Below, piece by piece: positions 20,221 through 34,900 of a stretch of 64,000 nt of DNA (positions within the stretch are counted from its first letter, which is position 1; each line of letters opens with the position of its first letter). The position numbers and the translations under genes were made by a program. Origin of the DNA: Elymus sibiricus. Taxonomy: Eukaryota > Streptophyta > Magnoliopsida > Poales > Poaceae. The stretch covers positions 81,424,895 through 81,488,894 of the forward strand of contig CM077676.1 in the NCBI GenBank assembly GCA_039707655.1, read 5' to 3'. The notes under the pieces are model-generated. The model ran no database searches. It saw only the letters and a list, made by a program, of their open reading frames with translations, and was not told where the DNA came from.

Positions 20221-21231
20221 TTAAATGCATGAAAAATAGCAAATGAAGTTAGAAAGGGTTGAAATTTGAGGATGTGGCTTTGAATGGTGCATATTGAATG
20301 CACAAAAAGTCTGGAGTTGAAATAAGTTTAAAAAAATGAAATGCCTTTGTACCAGATGAGTTTTCGTCCGTAACATTGATACTTCGAAGGAGATGGTCCA
20401 GTTTGTACACGAAGTGCATCCAGTTTTTGTCGTAACCCTCTCAACTTGTTAGCACATGCTATGTGGGTGAAATGATGATACCATGCCAAGTTTCAACCTT
20501 TTCAGAGTTCATTTGTAGTGCTTTTCAATTTCAGGGTCATTTAGCTCAAAAAAATCATTAAATGCATGAAAAATAGCAAATGAAGTTAGAAAGGGTTGAA
20601 ATTTGAGGATGTGGCTTTGAATGGTGCATATTGAATGCACAAAAAGTCTGGAGTTGAAATAAGTTTAAAAAAATGAAATGCCTTTGTAACAGATGAGTTT
20701 TCGTCCGTAACATTGATACTTCGAAGGAGATGGTCGAGTTTGTACACGAAGTGCATCCAGTTTTTGTCGTAACCCTCTCAACTTGTTAGCACATGCTATG
20801 TGGGTGAAATGATGATACCATGCCAAGTTTCAACCTTTTCAGAGTTCATTTGTAGTGCTTTTCAATTTCAGGGTCATTTAGCTCAAAAAAATCATTAAAT
20901 GCATGAAAAATAGCAAATGAAGTTAGAAAGGGTTGAAATTTGAGGATGTGGCTTTGAATGGTGCATATTGAATGCACAAAAAGTCTGGAGTTGAAATAAG
21001 TTTAAAAAAATGAAATGCCTTTGTAACAGATGAGTTTTCGTCCGTAACATTGATACTTCGAAGGAGATGGTCCAGTTTGTACACGAAGTGCATCCAGTTT
21101 TTGTCGTAACCTTCTCAACTTGTTAGCACATGCTATGTGGGTGAAATGATGATACCATGCCAAGTTTCAACCTTTTCAGAGTTCATTTGTAGTGCTTTTC
21201 AATTTCAGGGTCATTTAGCTCAAAAAAATCA
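20221..21231 (+). repeat. run of three nearly identical monomers with a private variant
   Basis: Three consecutive monomers share CGTAACATTG (in place of CGAAACCTTG) and AACTTGTTAGCAC (in place of AACTTTTTAGCAC), which I did not notice together elsewhere in the array. They differ from one another at only a few bases, so they look like a very recent local amplification of single monomers. Confidence 0.85.
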
Positions 21232-24200
21232 TTAAATGCATGAAAAATAGCAAATGAAGTTAGAAAGGGTTGAAATTTGAGGATGTGGCTTTGAATGGTG
21301 CATATTGAACGCACAAAAAGTCTGGAGTTGAAATAAGTTTAAAAAAATGAAATGCCTTTGTAACAGATGAGTTTTCGTTTGAAACCTTGATACTTTGAAG
21401 GAGATGGTCCAGTTTGTACATGAAGTGCATCCAGTTTTTGCTGTAACCCTCTCAACTTTTTAGCACATGCTATGTGGGTGAAATGATGATACCATGCCAA
21501 GTTTCAACCTTTTCAGAGTTCATTTGTAGTGCTTTTCAATTTCAGGGTCATTTAGCTAAAAAAAATCATTAAATGCTTGAAAAATAGCAAATGAAGTTAG
21601 AAAGGGTTGAAATTTGAGGATGTGGCTTTGAATTGTGCATATTGAATGCACAAAAAGTCTGGAGTTGAAATAAGTTTAAAAAAATGAAATGCCTTTGTAA
21701 CAGATGAGTGTTCGTTCGAAACCTTGATACTTCGAAGGAGATGGTCCAGTTTGTACACGAAGTGCATCCAGTTTTTGCCGTAACCCTCTCAACTTTTTAT
21801 CACATGCTAAGTGGGTGAAATGATGATACCATGCCAAGTTTCAACCTTTTCAGAGTTTATTTGTAGTGCTTTTCAATTTCAGGGTCATTTAGCTCAAAAA
21901 AAATCATTAAATGCATGAAAAATAGCAAATGAAGTTAGAAAGGGTTGAAATTTGAGGATGTGGCTTTGAATGGTGCATATTGAATCCACAAAAAGTCTGG
22001 AGTTGAAATAAGTTTAAAAAAATGAAATGCCTTTGTAACAGATGAGTTTTCGTCCGAAACCTTGATACTTCGAAGGAGATGGTCCAGTTTGTACACGAAG
22101 TGCATCCAGTTTTTGCCGTAAGCCTCTCAACTTTTTATCACATGCTATGTGGGTGAAATGATGATACCATGCCAAGTTTCAACCTTTTCAGAGTTTATTT
22201 GTAGTGCTTTTCAATTTCAGGGTCATTTAGCTCAAAAAAATCATTAAATGCATGAAAAATAGCAAATGAAGTTAGAAAGGGTTGAAATTTGAGGATGTGG
22301 CTTTGAATGGTGCATATTGAACGCACAAAAAGTCTGGAGTTGAAATAAGTTTAAAAAAATGAAATGCCTTTGTAACAGATGAGTTTTCGTTTGAAACCTT
22401 GATACTTTGAAGGAGATGGTCCAGTTTGTACATGAAGTGCATCCAGTTTTTGCTGTAACCCTCTCAACTTTTTAGAACATGCTATGTGGGTGAAATGATG
22501 ATACCATGCCAAGTTTCAACCTTTTCAGAGTTCATTTGTAGTGCTTTTCAATTTCAGGGTCATTTAGCTAAAAAAAAATCATTAAATGCATGAAAAATAG
22601 CAAATGAAGTTAGAAAGGGTTGAAATTTGAGGATGTGGCTTTGAATTGTGCATATTGAATGCACAAAAAGTCTGGAGTTGAAATAAGTTTAAAAAAATGA
22701 AATGCCTTTGTAACAGATGAGTGTTCGTTCGAAACCTTGATACTTCGAAGGAGATGGTCCAGTTTGTACACGAAGTGCATCCAGTTTTTGCCGTAACCCT
22801 CTCAACTTTTTATCACATGCTAAGTGGGTGAAATGATGATACCATGCCAAGTTTCAACCTTTTCAGAGTTTATTTGTAGTGCTTTTCAATTTCAGGGTCA
22901 TTTAGCTCAAAAAAAATCATTAAATGCATGAAAAATAGCAAATGAAGTTAGAAAGGGTTGAAATTTGAGGATGTGGCTTTGAATGGTGCATATTGAATCC
23001 ACAAAAAGTCTGGAGTTGAAATAAGTTTAAAAAAATGAAATGCCTTTGTAACAGATGAGTTTTCGTTCGAAACCTTGATACTTCGAAGGAGATGGTCCAG
23101 TTTGTACACGAAGTGCATCCAGTTTTTGCCGTAACCCTCTCAACTTTTTAGCACATGCTATGTGGGTGAAATGATGATACCATGCCAAGTTTCAACCTTT
23201 TCAGAGTTTATTTGTAGTGCTTTTCAATTTCAGGGTCATTTAGCTCGAAAAAATCATTAAATGCATGAAAAATAGCAAATGAAGTTAGAAAGGGTTGAAA
23301 TTTGAGGATGTGGCTTTGAATGGTGCATATTGAACGCACAAAAAGTCTGGAGTTGAAATAAGTTTAAAAAAATGAAATGCCTTTGTAACAGATGAGTTTT
23401 CGTTTGAAACCTTGATACTTTGAAGGAGATGGTCCAGTTTGTACATGAAGTGCATCCAGTTTTTGCTGTAACCCTCTCAACTTTTTAGCACATGCTATGT
23501 GGGTGAAATTATGATACCATGCCAAGTTTCAACCTGTTCAGAGTTCATTTGTAGTGCTTTTCAATTTCAGGGTCATTTAGCTAAAAAAAATCATTAAATG
23601 CATGAAAAATAGCAAATGAAGTTAGAAAGGGTTGAAATTTGAGGATGTGGATTTGAATGGTGCATATTGAATGCACAAAAAGTCTGGAGTTGAAATAAGT
23701 TTAAAAAAATGAAATGCCTTTGTAACAGATGAGTTGCCGTTTGAAACCTTGATACTTCCAAGGAGATGGTCCAGTTTGTACACGAAGTGCATCCAGTTTT
23801 TGCCGTAACCCTCTCAACTTTTTAGCACATGCTATGTGGGTGAAATGATGATACCATGCCAAGTTTCAACCTTTTCAGAGTTCATTTGTAGTGCTTTTCA
23901 ATTTCAGGGTCATTTAGCTCAAAAAAATCATTAAATGCATGAAAAATAGCAAATGAAGTTAGAAAGGGTTGAAATTTGAGGATGTGGCTTTGAATGGTGC
24001 ATATTGAATGCACAAAAAGTCTGGAGTTGAAATAAGTTTACAAAAAATGAAATGCCTTTGTAACAGATGAGTTTTCGTCCGAAACCTTGATACTTCGAAG
24101 GAGATGGTCCAGTTTGTACACGAAGTGCATCCAGTTTTTGCCGTAACCCTCTCAACTTTTTATCACATGCTAAGTGGGTGAAATGATGATACCATGCCAA

Positions 24201-25490
24201 GTTTCAACCTTTTCAGAGTTTATTTGTAGTGCTTTTCAATTTCAGGGTCATTTAGCTCGAAAAAATCATTAAATGCATGAAAAATAGCAAATGAAGTTAG
24301 AAAGGGTTGAAATTTGAGGATGTGGCTTTGAATGGTGCATATTGAATCCACAAAAAGTCTGGAGTTGAAATAAGTTTAAAAAAATGAAATGCCTTTGTAA
24401 CAGATGAGTTTTCGTTCGAAACCTTGATACTTCGAAGGAGATGGTCCAGTTTGTACACGAAGTGCATCCAGTTTTTGCCGTAACCCTCTCAACTTTTTAG
24501 CACATGCTATGTGGGTGAAATGATGATACCATGCCAAGTTTCAACCTTTTCAGAGTTTATTTGTAGTGCTTTTCAATTTCAGGGTCATTTAGCTCAAAAA
24601 AATCATTAAATACATGAAAAATAGCAAATGAAGTTAGAAAGGGTTGAAATTTGAGGATGTGGCTTTGAATGGTGCATATTGAACGCACAAAAAGTCTGGA
24701 GTTGAAATAAGTTTAAAAAAATGAAATGCCTTTGTAACAGATGAGTTTTCGTTTGAAACCTTTATACTTTGAAGGAGATGGTCCAGTTTGTACATGAAGT
24801 GCATCCAGTTTTTGCTGTAACCCTCTCAACTTTTTAGCACATGCTATGTGGGTGAAATGATGATACCATGCCAAGTTTCAACCTTTTCAGAGTTCATTTG
24901 TAGTGCTTTTCAATTTCAGGGTCATTTAGCTAAAAAAAAATCATTAAATGCTTGAAAAATAGCAAATGAAGTTAGAAAGGGTTGAAATTTGAGGATGTGG
25001 CTTTGAATTGTGCATATTGAATGCACAAAAAGTCTGGAGTTGAAATAAGTTTAAAAAAATGAAATGCCTTTGTAACAGATGAGTGTTCGTTCGAAACCTT
25101 GATACTTCGAAGGAGATGGTCCAGTTTGTACACGAAGTGCATCCAGTTTTTGCCGTAACTTTCTCAACTTTTTAGCACATGCTATGTGGGTGAAATCATG
25201 ATACCATGCCAAGTTTCAACCTTTTCAGAGTTTATTTGTAGTGCTTTTCAATTTCAGGGTCATTTAGCTCAAAAAAAATCATTAAATGCATGAAAAATAA
25301 CAAATGAAGTTCGAAAGGGTTGAAATTTGAGGATGTGGCTTTGAATGGTGCATATTGAATGTACAAAAAGTCTGGAGTTGAAATAAGTTTACAAAAAATG
25401 AAATGCCTTTGTAACAGATGAGTTTTCGTCCGAAACCTTGATACTTCGAAGGAGATGGTCCAGTTTGTACACGAAGTGCATCCAGTTTTT

Positions 25491-28186
25491 GCCGTAAGCC
25501 TCTCAACTTTTTAGCACATGCTATGTGGGTGAAATGATGATACCATGCCAAGTTTCAACATTTTCAGAGTTCATTTGTAGTGCTTTTCAATTTCAGGGTC
25601 ATTTAGCTAAAAAAATCATCAAATGCATGAAAAATAGCAAATGAAGCTAGAAAGGGTTGAAATTTGAGTATGTGGCTTTGAATGGTGCATATTGAATGCA
25701 CAAAAAGTCAGGAGTTGAAATAAGTTTAAAAAAATGAAATGCCTTTGTAACAGATGAGTGTTCGTTTGAAACCTTGATACTTCGAAGGAGATGGTCCAGT
25801 TTGTACACGAAGTGCATCCAGTTTTTGCCGTAACCCTCTCAACTTTTTTGCACATGCTATGTGGGTGAAATGATGATACCATGCCAAGTTTCAACCTTTT
25901 CAGAGTTCATTTGTAGTGCTTTTCAATTTCAGGGTCATTTAGCTCAAAAAAATCATTAAATGCATGAAAAATAGCAAATGAAGTTCGAAAGGGTTGAAAT
26001 TTGAGGATGTGGCTTTGAATGGTGCATATTGAATGCACAAAAAGTCTGGAGTTGAAATAAGTTTACAAAAAATGAAATGCCTTTGTAACAGATGAGTTTT
26101 CGTCCGAAACCTTGATACTTCGAAGGAGATGGTCCAGTTTGTACACGAAGTGCATCCAGTTTTTGCCTTAACCCTCTCAACTTTTTAGCACATGCTATGT
26201 GGGTGAAATGATGATACCATGCCAAGTTTCAACCTTTTCAGAGTTCATTTGTAGTGCTTTTCAATTTCAGGGTCATTTAGCTCGAAAAAATCATTAAATG
26301 CATGAAAAATAGCAAATGAAGTTAGAAAGGGTTGAAATTTGAGGATGTGGCTTTGAATGGTGCATATTGAATCCACAAAAAGTCTGGAGTTGAAATAAGT
26401 TTAAAAAAATGAAATGCCTTTGTAACAGATGAGTTTTCGTTCGAAACCTTGATACTTCGAAGGAGATGGTCCAGTTTGTACACGAAGTGCATCCAGTTTT
26501 TGCCGTAACCCTCTCAACTTTTTATCACATGCTATGTGGGTGAAATGATGATACCATGCCAAGTTTCAACCTTTTCAGAGTTTATTTGTAGTGCTTTTCA
26601 ATTTCAGGGTCATTTAGCTCAAAAAAATCATTAAATGCATGAAAAATAGCAAATGAAGTTAGAAAGGGTTGAAATTTGAGGATGTGGCTTTGAATGGTGC
26701 ATATTGAATCCACAAAAAGTCTGGAGTTGAAATAAGTTTAAAAAAATGAAATGCCTTTGTAACAGATGAGTTTTCGTTCGAAACCTTGATACTTCGAAGG
26801 AGATGGTCCAGTTTGTACACGAAGTGCATCCAGTTTTTGCCGTAAGCCTCTCAACTTTTTAGCACATGCTATGTGGGTGAAATGATGATACCATGCCAAG
26901 TTTCAACATTTTCAGAGTTCATTTGTAGTGCTTTTCAATTTCAGGGTCATTTAGCTAAAAAAATCATCAAATGCATGAAAAATAGCAAATGAAGCTAGAA
27001 AGGGTTGAAATTTGAGTATGTGGCTTTGAATGGTGCATATTGAATGCACAAAAAGTCAGGAGTTGAAATAAGTTTAAAAAAATGAAATGCCTTTGTAACA
27101 GATGAGTGTTCGTTTGAAACCTTGATACTTCGAAGGAGATGGTCCAGTTTGTACACGAAGTGCATCCAGTTTTTGCCGTAACCCTCTCAACTTTTTTGCA
27201 CATGCTATGTGGGTGAAATGATGATACCATGCCAAGTTTCAACCTTTTCAGAGTTCATTTGTAGTGCTTTTCAATTTCAGGGTCATTTAGCTCAAAAAAA
27301 TCATTAAATGCATGAAAAATAGCAAATGAAGTTCGAAAGGGTTGAAATTTGAGGATGTGGCTTTGAATGGTGCATATTGAATGCACAAAAAGTCTGGAGT
27401 TGAAATAAGTTTACAAAAAATGAAATGCCTTTGTAACAGATGAGTTTTCGTCCGAAACCTTGATACTTCGAAGGAGATGGTCCAGTTTGTACACGAAGTG
27501 CATCCAGTTTTTGCCTTAACCCTCTCAACTTTTTAGCACATGCTATGTGGGTGAAATGATGATACCATGCCAAGTTTCAACCTTTTCAGAGTTCATTTGT
27601 AGTGCTTTTCAATTTCAGGGTCATTTAGCTCGAAAAAATCATTAAATGCATGAAAAATAGCAAATGAAGTTAGAAAGGGTTGAAATTTGAGGATGTGGCT
27701 TTGAATGGTGCATATTGAATCCACAAAAAGTCTGGAGTTGAAATAAGTTTAAAAAAATGAAATGCCTTTGTAACAGATGAGTTTTCGTTCGAAACCTTGA
27801 TACTTCGAAGGAGATGGTCCAGTTTGTACACGAAGTGCATCCAGTTTTTGCCGTAACCCTCTCAACTTTTTATCACATGCTATGTGGGTGAAATGATGAT
27901 ACCATGCCAAGTTTCAACCTTTTCAGAGTTTATTTGTAGTGCTTTTCAATTTCAGGGTCATTTAGCTCAAAAAAATCATTAAATGCATGAAAAATAGCAA
28001 ATGAAGTTAGAAAGGGTTGAAATTTGAGGATGTGGCTTTGAATGGTGCATATTGAATCCACAAAAAGTCTGGAGTTGAAATAAGTTTAAAAAAATGAAAT
28101 GCCTTTGTAACAGATGAGTTTTCGTTCGAAACCTTGATACTTCGAAGGAGATGGTCCAGTTTGTACACGAAGTGCATCCAGTTTTT
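25491..28186 (+). repeat. tandem duplication of a 4-monomer block (two copies of 1348 bp)
   Basis: The series starting at GCCGTAAGCCTC near 25491 is repeated from 26839. It shares AAATCATCAAATGC, GTTCGAAAGGG, CTTTTTTGCACATG and TTTGCCTTAACC at a constant 1348-bp offset. Confidence 0.85.
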
Positions 28187-28979
28187 GCCGTAACCCTCTC
28201 AACTTTTTAGCACATGCTATGTGGGTGAAATGATGATACCATGCCAAGTTTCAACCTTTTCAGAGTTTATTTGTAGTGCTTTTCAATTTCAGGGTCATTT
28301 AGCTCAAAAAAATCATTAAATGCATGAAAAATAGCAAATGAAGTTAGAAAGGGTTGAAATTTGAGGATGTGGCTTTGAATGGTGCATATTGAACGCACAA
28401 AAAGTCTGGAGTTGAAATAAGTTTAAAAAAATGAAATGCCTTTGTAACAGATGAGTTTTCGTTTGAAACCTTGATACTTTGAAGGAGATGGTCCAGTTTG
28501 TACATGAAGTGCATCCAGTTTTTGCTGTAACCCTCTCAACTTTTTAGCACATGCTATGTGGGTGAAATGATGATACCATGCCAAGTTTCAACCTTTTCAG
28601 AGTTCATTTGTAGTGCTTTTCAATTTCAGGGTCATTTAGCTCAAAAAAATCATTAAATGCATGAAAAATAGCAAATGAAGTTAGAAAGGGTTGAAATTTG
28701 AGGATGTGGCTTTGAATGGTGCATATTAAATGCACAAAAAGTCTGGAGTTGAAATAAGTTTAAAAAAATGAAATGCCTTTGTAACAGATGAGTTTTCGTC
28801 CGAAACCTTGATACTTCGAAGGAGATGGTCCAGTTTGTACACGAAGTGCATTCAGTTTTTGCCGTAACCCTCTTCACTTTTTAGCACACGCTATGTGGGT
28901 GAAATGATGATACCATGCCTAGTTTCAACCTTTTCAGAGTTCATTTGTAGTGCTTTTCAATTTCAGGGTCATTTAGCTA

Positions 28980-31900
28980 AAAAAAAATCATTAAATGCTT
29001 GAAAAATAGCAAATGAAGTTAGAAAGGGTTGAAATTTGAGGATGTGGCTTTGAATTGTGCGTATTGAATGCACAAAAAGTCTGGAGTTGAAATAAGTTTA
29101 AAAAAATGAAATGCCTTTGTAACAGATGAGTGTTCGTTCGAAACCTTGATACTTCGAAGGAGATGGTCCAGTTTGTACACGAAGTGCATCCAGTTTTTGC
29201 CGTAACCCTCTCAACTTTTTATCACATGCTAAGTGGGTGAAATGATGATACCATGCCAAGTTTCAACCTTTTCAGAGTTTATTTGTAGTGCTTTTCAATT
29301 TCAGGGTCATTTAGCTCAAAAAAAATCATTAAATGCATGAAAAATAGCAAATGAAGTTAGAAAGGGTTGAAATTTGAGGATGTGGCTTTGAATGGTGCAT
29401 ATTGAATCCACAAAAAGTCTGGAGTTGAAATAAGTTTAAAAAAATGAAATGCCTTTGTAACAGATGAGTTTTCGTTCGAAACCTTGATACTTCGAAGGAG
29501 ATGGTCCAGTTTGTACACGAAGTGCATCCAGTTTTTGCCGTAAGCCTCTCAACTTTTTATCACATGCTATGTGGGTGAAATGATGATACCATGCCAAGTT
29601 TCAACCTTTTCAGAGTTTATTTGTAGTGCTTTTCAATTTCAGGGTCATTTAGCTCAAAAAAATCATTAAATGCATGAAAAATAGCAAATGAAGTTAGAAA
29701 GGGTTGAAATTTGAGGATGTGGCTTTGAATGGTGCATATTGAACGCACAAAAAGTCTGGAGTTGAAATAAGTTTAAAAAAATGAAATGCCTTTGTAACAG
29801 ATGAGTTTTCGTTTGAAACCTTGATACTTTGAAGGAGATGGTCCAGTTTGTACATGAAGTGCATCCAGTTTTTGCTGTAACCCTCTCAACTTTTTAGCAC
29901 ATGCTATGTGGGTGAAATGATGATACCATGCCAAGTTTCAACCTTTTCAGAGTTCATTTGTAGTGCTTTTCAATTTCAGGGTCATTTAGCTAAAAAAAAT
30001 CATTAAATGCATGAAAAATAGCAAATGAAGTTAGAAAGGGTTGAAATTTGAGGATGTGGCTTTGAATTGTGCATATTGAATGCACAAAAAGTCTGGAGTT
30101 GAAATAAGTTTAAAAAAATGAAATGCCTTTGTAACAGATGAGTGTTCGTTCGAAACCTTGATACTTCGAAGGAGATGGTCCAGTTTGTACACGAAGTGCA
30201 TCCAGTTTTTGCCGTAACCCTCTCAACTTTTTATCACATGCTAAGTGGGTGAAATGATGATACCATGCCAAGTTTCAACCTTTTCAGAGTTTATTTGTAG
30301 TGCTTTTCAATTTCAGGGTCATTTAGCTCAAAAAAAATCATTAAATGCATGAAAAATAGCAAATGAAGTTAGAAAGGGTTGAAATTTGAGGATGTGGCTT
30401 TGAATGGTGCATATTGAATCCACAAAAAGTCTGGAGTTGAAATAAGTTTAAAAAAATGAAATGCCTTTGTAACAGATGAGTTTTCGTTCGAAACCTTGAT
30501 ACTTCGAAGGAGATGGTCCAGTTTGTACACGAAGTGCATCCAGTTTTTGCCGTAACCCTCTCAACTTTTTAGCACATGCTATGTGGGTGAAATGATGATA
30601 CCATGCCAAGTTTCAACCTTTTCAGAGTTTATTTGTAGTGCTTTTCAATTTCAGGGTCATTTAGCTCGAAAAAATCATTAAATGCATGAAAAATAGCAAA
30701 TGAAGTTAGAAAGGGTTGAAATTTGAGGATGTGGCTTTGAATGGTGCATATTGAACGCACAAAAAGTCTGGAGTTGAAATAAGTTTAAAAAAATGAAATG
30801 CCTTTGTAACAGATGAGTTTTCGTTTGAAACCTTGATACTTTGAAGGAGATGGTCCAGTTTGTACATGAAGTGCATCCAGTTTTTGCTGTAACCCTCTCA
30901 ACTTTTTAGCACATGCTATGTGGGTGAAATGATGATACCATGCCAAGTTTCAACCTGTTCAGAGTTCATTTGTAGTGCTTTTCAATTTCAGGGTCATTTA
31001 GCTAAAAAAAATCATTAAATGCATGAAAAATAGCAAATGAAGTTAGAAAGGGTTGAAATTTTAGGATGTGGATTTGAATGGTGCATATTGAATGCACAAA
31101 AAGTCTGGAGTTGAAATAAGTTTAAAAAAATGAAATGCCTTTGTAACAGATGAGTTGCCGTTTGAAACCTTGATACTTCGAAGGAGATGGTCCAGTTTGT
31201 ACACGAAGTGCATCCAGTTTTTGCCGTAACCCTCTCAACTTTTTAGCACATGCTATGTGGGTGAAATGATGATACCATGCCAAGTTTCAACCTTTTCAGA
31301 GTTCATTTGTAGTGCTTTTCAATTTCAGGGTCATTTAGCTCAAAAAAATCATTAAATGCATGAAAAATAGCAAATGAAGTTAGAAAGGGTTGAAATTTGA
31401 GGATGTGGCTTTGAATGGTGCATATTGAATGCACAAAAAGTCTGGAGTTGAAATAAGTTTACAAAAAATGAAATGCCTTTGTAACAGATGAGTTTTCGTC
31501 CGAAACCTTGATACTTCGAAGGAGATGGTCCAGTTTGTACACGAAGTGCATCCAGTTTTTGCCTTAACCCTCTCAACTTTTTAGCACATGCTATGTGGGT
31601 GAAATGATGATACCATGCCAAGTTTCAACCTTTTCAGAGTTCATTTGTAGTGCTTTTCAATTTCAGGGTCATTTAGCTAAAAAAAAATCATTAAATGCAT
31701 GAAAAATAGCAAATGAAGTTAGAAAGGGTTGAAATTTGAGGATGTGGCTTTGAATTGTGCATATTGAATGCACAAAAAGTCTGGAGTTGAAATAAGTTTA
31801 AAAAAATGAAATGCCTTTGTAACAGATGAGTGTTCGTTCGAAACCTTGATACTTCGAAGGAGATGGTCCAGTTTGTACACGAAGTGCATCCAGTTTTTGC

Positions 31901-34900
31901 CGTAACCCTCTCAACTTTTTATCACATGCTAAGTGGGTGAAATGATGATACCATGCCAATTTTCAACCTTTTCAGAGTTTATTTGTAGTGCTTTTCAATT
32001 TCAGGGTCATTTAGCTCAAAAAAAATCATTAAATGCATGAAAAATAGCAAATGAAGTTAGAAAGGGTTGAAATTTGAGGATGTGGCTTTGAATGGTGCAT
32101 ATTGAATCCACAAAAAGTCTGGAGTTGAAATAAGTTTAAAAAAATGAAATGCCTTTGTAACAGATGAGTTTTCGTTCGAAACCTTGATACTTCGAAGGAG
32201 ATGGTCCAGTTTGTACACGAAGTGCATCCAGTTTTTGCCGTAAGCCTCTCAACTTTTTATCACATGCTATGTGGGTGAAATGATGATACCATGCCAAGTT
32301 TCAACCTTTTCAGAGTTTATTTGTAGTGCTTTTCAATTTCAGGGTCATTTAGCTCAAAAAAATCATTAAATGCATGAAAAATAGCAAATGAAGTTAGAAA
32401 GGGTTGAAATTTGAGGATGTGGCTTTGAATGGTGCATATTGAACGCACAAAAAGTCTGGAGTTGAAATAAGTTTAAAAAAATGAAATGCCTTTGTAACAG
32501 ATGAGTTTTCGTTTGAAACCTTGATACTTTGAAGGAGATGGTCCAGTTTGTACATGAAGTGCATCCAGTTTTTGCTGTAACCCTCTCAACTTTTTAGCAC
32601 ATGCTATGTGGGTGAAATGATGATACCATGCCAAGTTTCAACCTTTTCAGAGTTCATTTGTAGTGCTTTTCAATTTCAGGGTCATTTAGCTAAAAAAAAA
32701 TCATTAAATGCATGAAAAATAGCAAATGAAGTTAGAAAGGGTTGAAATTTGAGGATGTGGCTTTGAATTGTGCATATTGAATGCACAAAAAGTCTGGAGT
32801 TGAAATAAGTTTAAAAAAATGAAATGCCTTTGTAACAGATGAGTGTTCGTTCGAAACCTTGATACTTCGAAGGAGATGGTCCAGTTTGTACACGAAGTGC
32901 ATCCAGTTTTTGCCGTAACCCTCTCAACTTTTTATCACATGCTAAGTGGGTGAAATGATGATACCATGCCAAGTTTCAACCTTTTCAGAGTTTATTTGTA
33001 GTGCTTTTCAATTTCAGGGTCATTTAGCTCAAAAAAAATCATTAAATGCATGAAAAATAGCAAATGAAGTTAGAAAGGGTTGAAATTTGAGGATGTGGCT
33101 TTGAATGGTGCATATTGAATCCACAAAAAGTCTGGAGTTGAAATAAGTTTAAAAAAATGAAATGCCTTTGTAACAGATGAGTTTTCGTTCGAAACCTTGA
33201 TACTTCGAAGGAGATGGTCCAGTTTGTACACGAAGTGCATCCAGTTTTTGCCGTAACCCTCTCAACTTTTTAGCACATGCTATGTGGGTGAAATGATGAT
33301 ACCATGCCAAGTTTCAACCTTTTCAGAGTTTATTTGTAGTGCTTTTCAATTTCAGGGTCATTTAGCTCGAAAAAATCATTAAATGCATGAAAAATAGCAA
33401 ATGAAGTTAGAAAGGGTTGAAATTTGAGGATGTGGCTTTGAATGGTGCATATTGAACGCACAAAAAGTCTGGAGTTGAAATAAGTTTAAAAAAATGAAAT
33501 GCCTTTGTAACAGATGAGTTTTCGTTTGAAACCTTGATACTTTGAAGGAGATGGTCCAGTTTGTACATGAAGTGCATCCAGTTTTTGCTGTAACCCTCTC
33601 AACTTTTTAGCACATGCTATGTGGGTCAAATGATGATACCATGCCAAGTTTCAACCTGTTCAGAGTTCATTTGTAGTGCTTTTCAATTTCAGGGTCATTT
33701 AGCTAAAAAAAATCATTAAATGCATGAAAAATAGCAAATGAAGTTAGAAAGGGTTGAAATTTTAGGATGTGGATTTGAATGGTGCATATTGAATGCACAA
33801 AAAGTCTGGAGTTGAAATAAGTTTAAAAAAATGAAATGCCTTTGTAACAGATGAGTTGCCGTTTGAAACCTTGATACTTCGAAGGAGATGGTCCAGTTTG
33901 TACACGAAGTGCATCCAGTTTTTGCCGTAACCCTCTCAACTTTTTAGCACATGCTATGTGGGTGAAATGATGATACCATGCCAAGTTTCAACCTTTTCAG
34001 AGTTCATTTGTAGTGCTTTTCAATTTCAGGGTCATTTAGCTCAAAAAAATCATTAAATGCATGAAAAATAGCAAATGAAGTTAGAAAGGGTTGAAATTTG
34101 AGGATGTGGCTTTGAATGGTGCATATTGAATGCACAAAAAGTCTGGAGTTGAAATAAGTTTACAAAAAATGAAATGCCTTTGTAACAGATGAGTTTTCGT
34201 CCGAAACCTTGATACTTCGAAGGAGATGGTCCAGTTTGTACACGAAGTGCATCCAGTTTTTGCCTTAACCCTCTCAACTTTTTAGCACATGCTATGTGGG
34301 TGAAATGATGATACCATGCCAAGTTTCAACCTTTTCAGAGTTCATTTGTAGTGCTTTTCAATTTCAGGGTCATTTAGCTAAAAAAAAATCATTAAATGCA
34401 TGAAAAATAGCAAATGAAGTTAGAAAGGGTTGAAATTTGAGGATGTGGCTTTGAATTGTGCATATTGAATGCACAAAAAGTCTGGAGTTGAAATAAGTTT
34501 AAAAAAATGAAATGCCTTTGTAACAGATGAGTGTTCGTTCGAAACCTTGATACTTCGAAGGAGATGGTCCAGTTTGTACACGAAGTGCATCCAGTTTTTG
34601 CCGTAACCCTCTCAACTTTTTATCACATGCTAAGTGGGTGAAATGATGATACCATGCCAAGTTTCAACCTTTTCAGAGTTTATTTGTAGTGCTTTTCAAT
34701 TTCAGGGTCATTTAGCTCAAAAAAAATCATTAAATGCATGAAAAATAGCAAATGAAGTTAGAAAGGGTTGAAATTTGAGGATGTGGCTTTGAATGGTGCA
34801 TATTGAATCCACAAAAAGTCTGGAGTTGAAATAAGTTTAAAAAAATGAAATGCCTTTGTAACAGATGAGTTTTCGTTCGAAACCTTGATACTTCGAAGGA

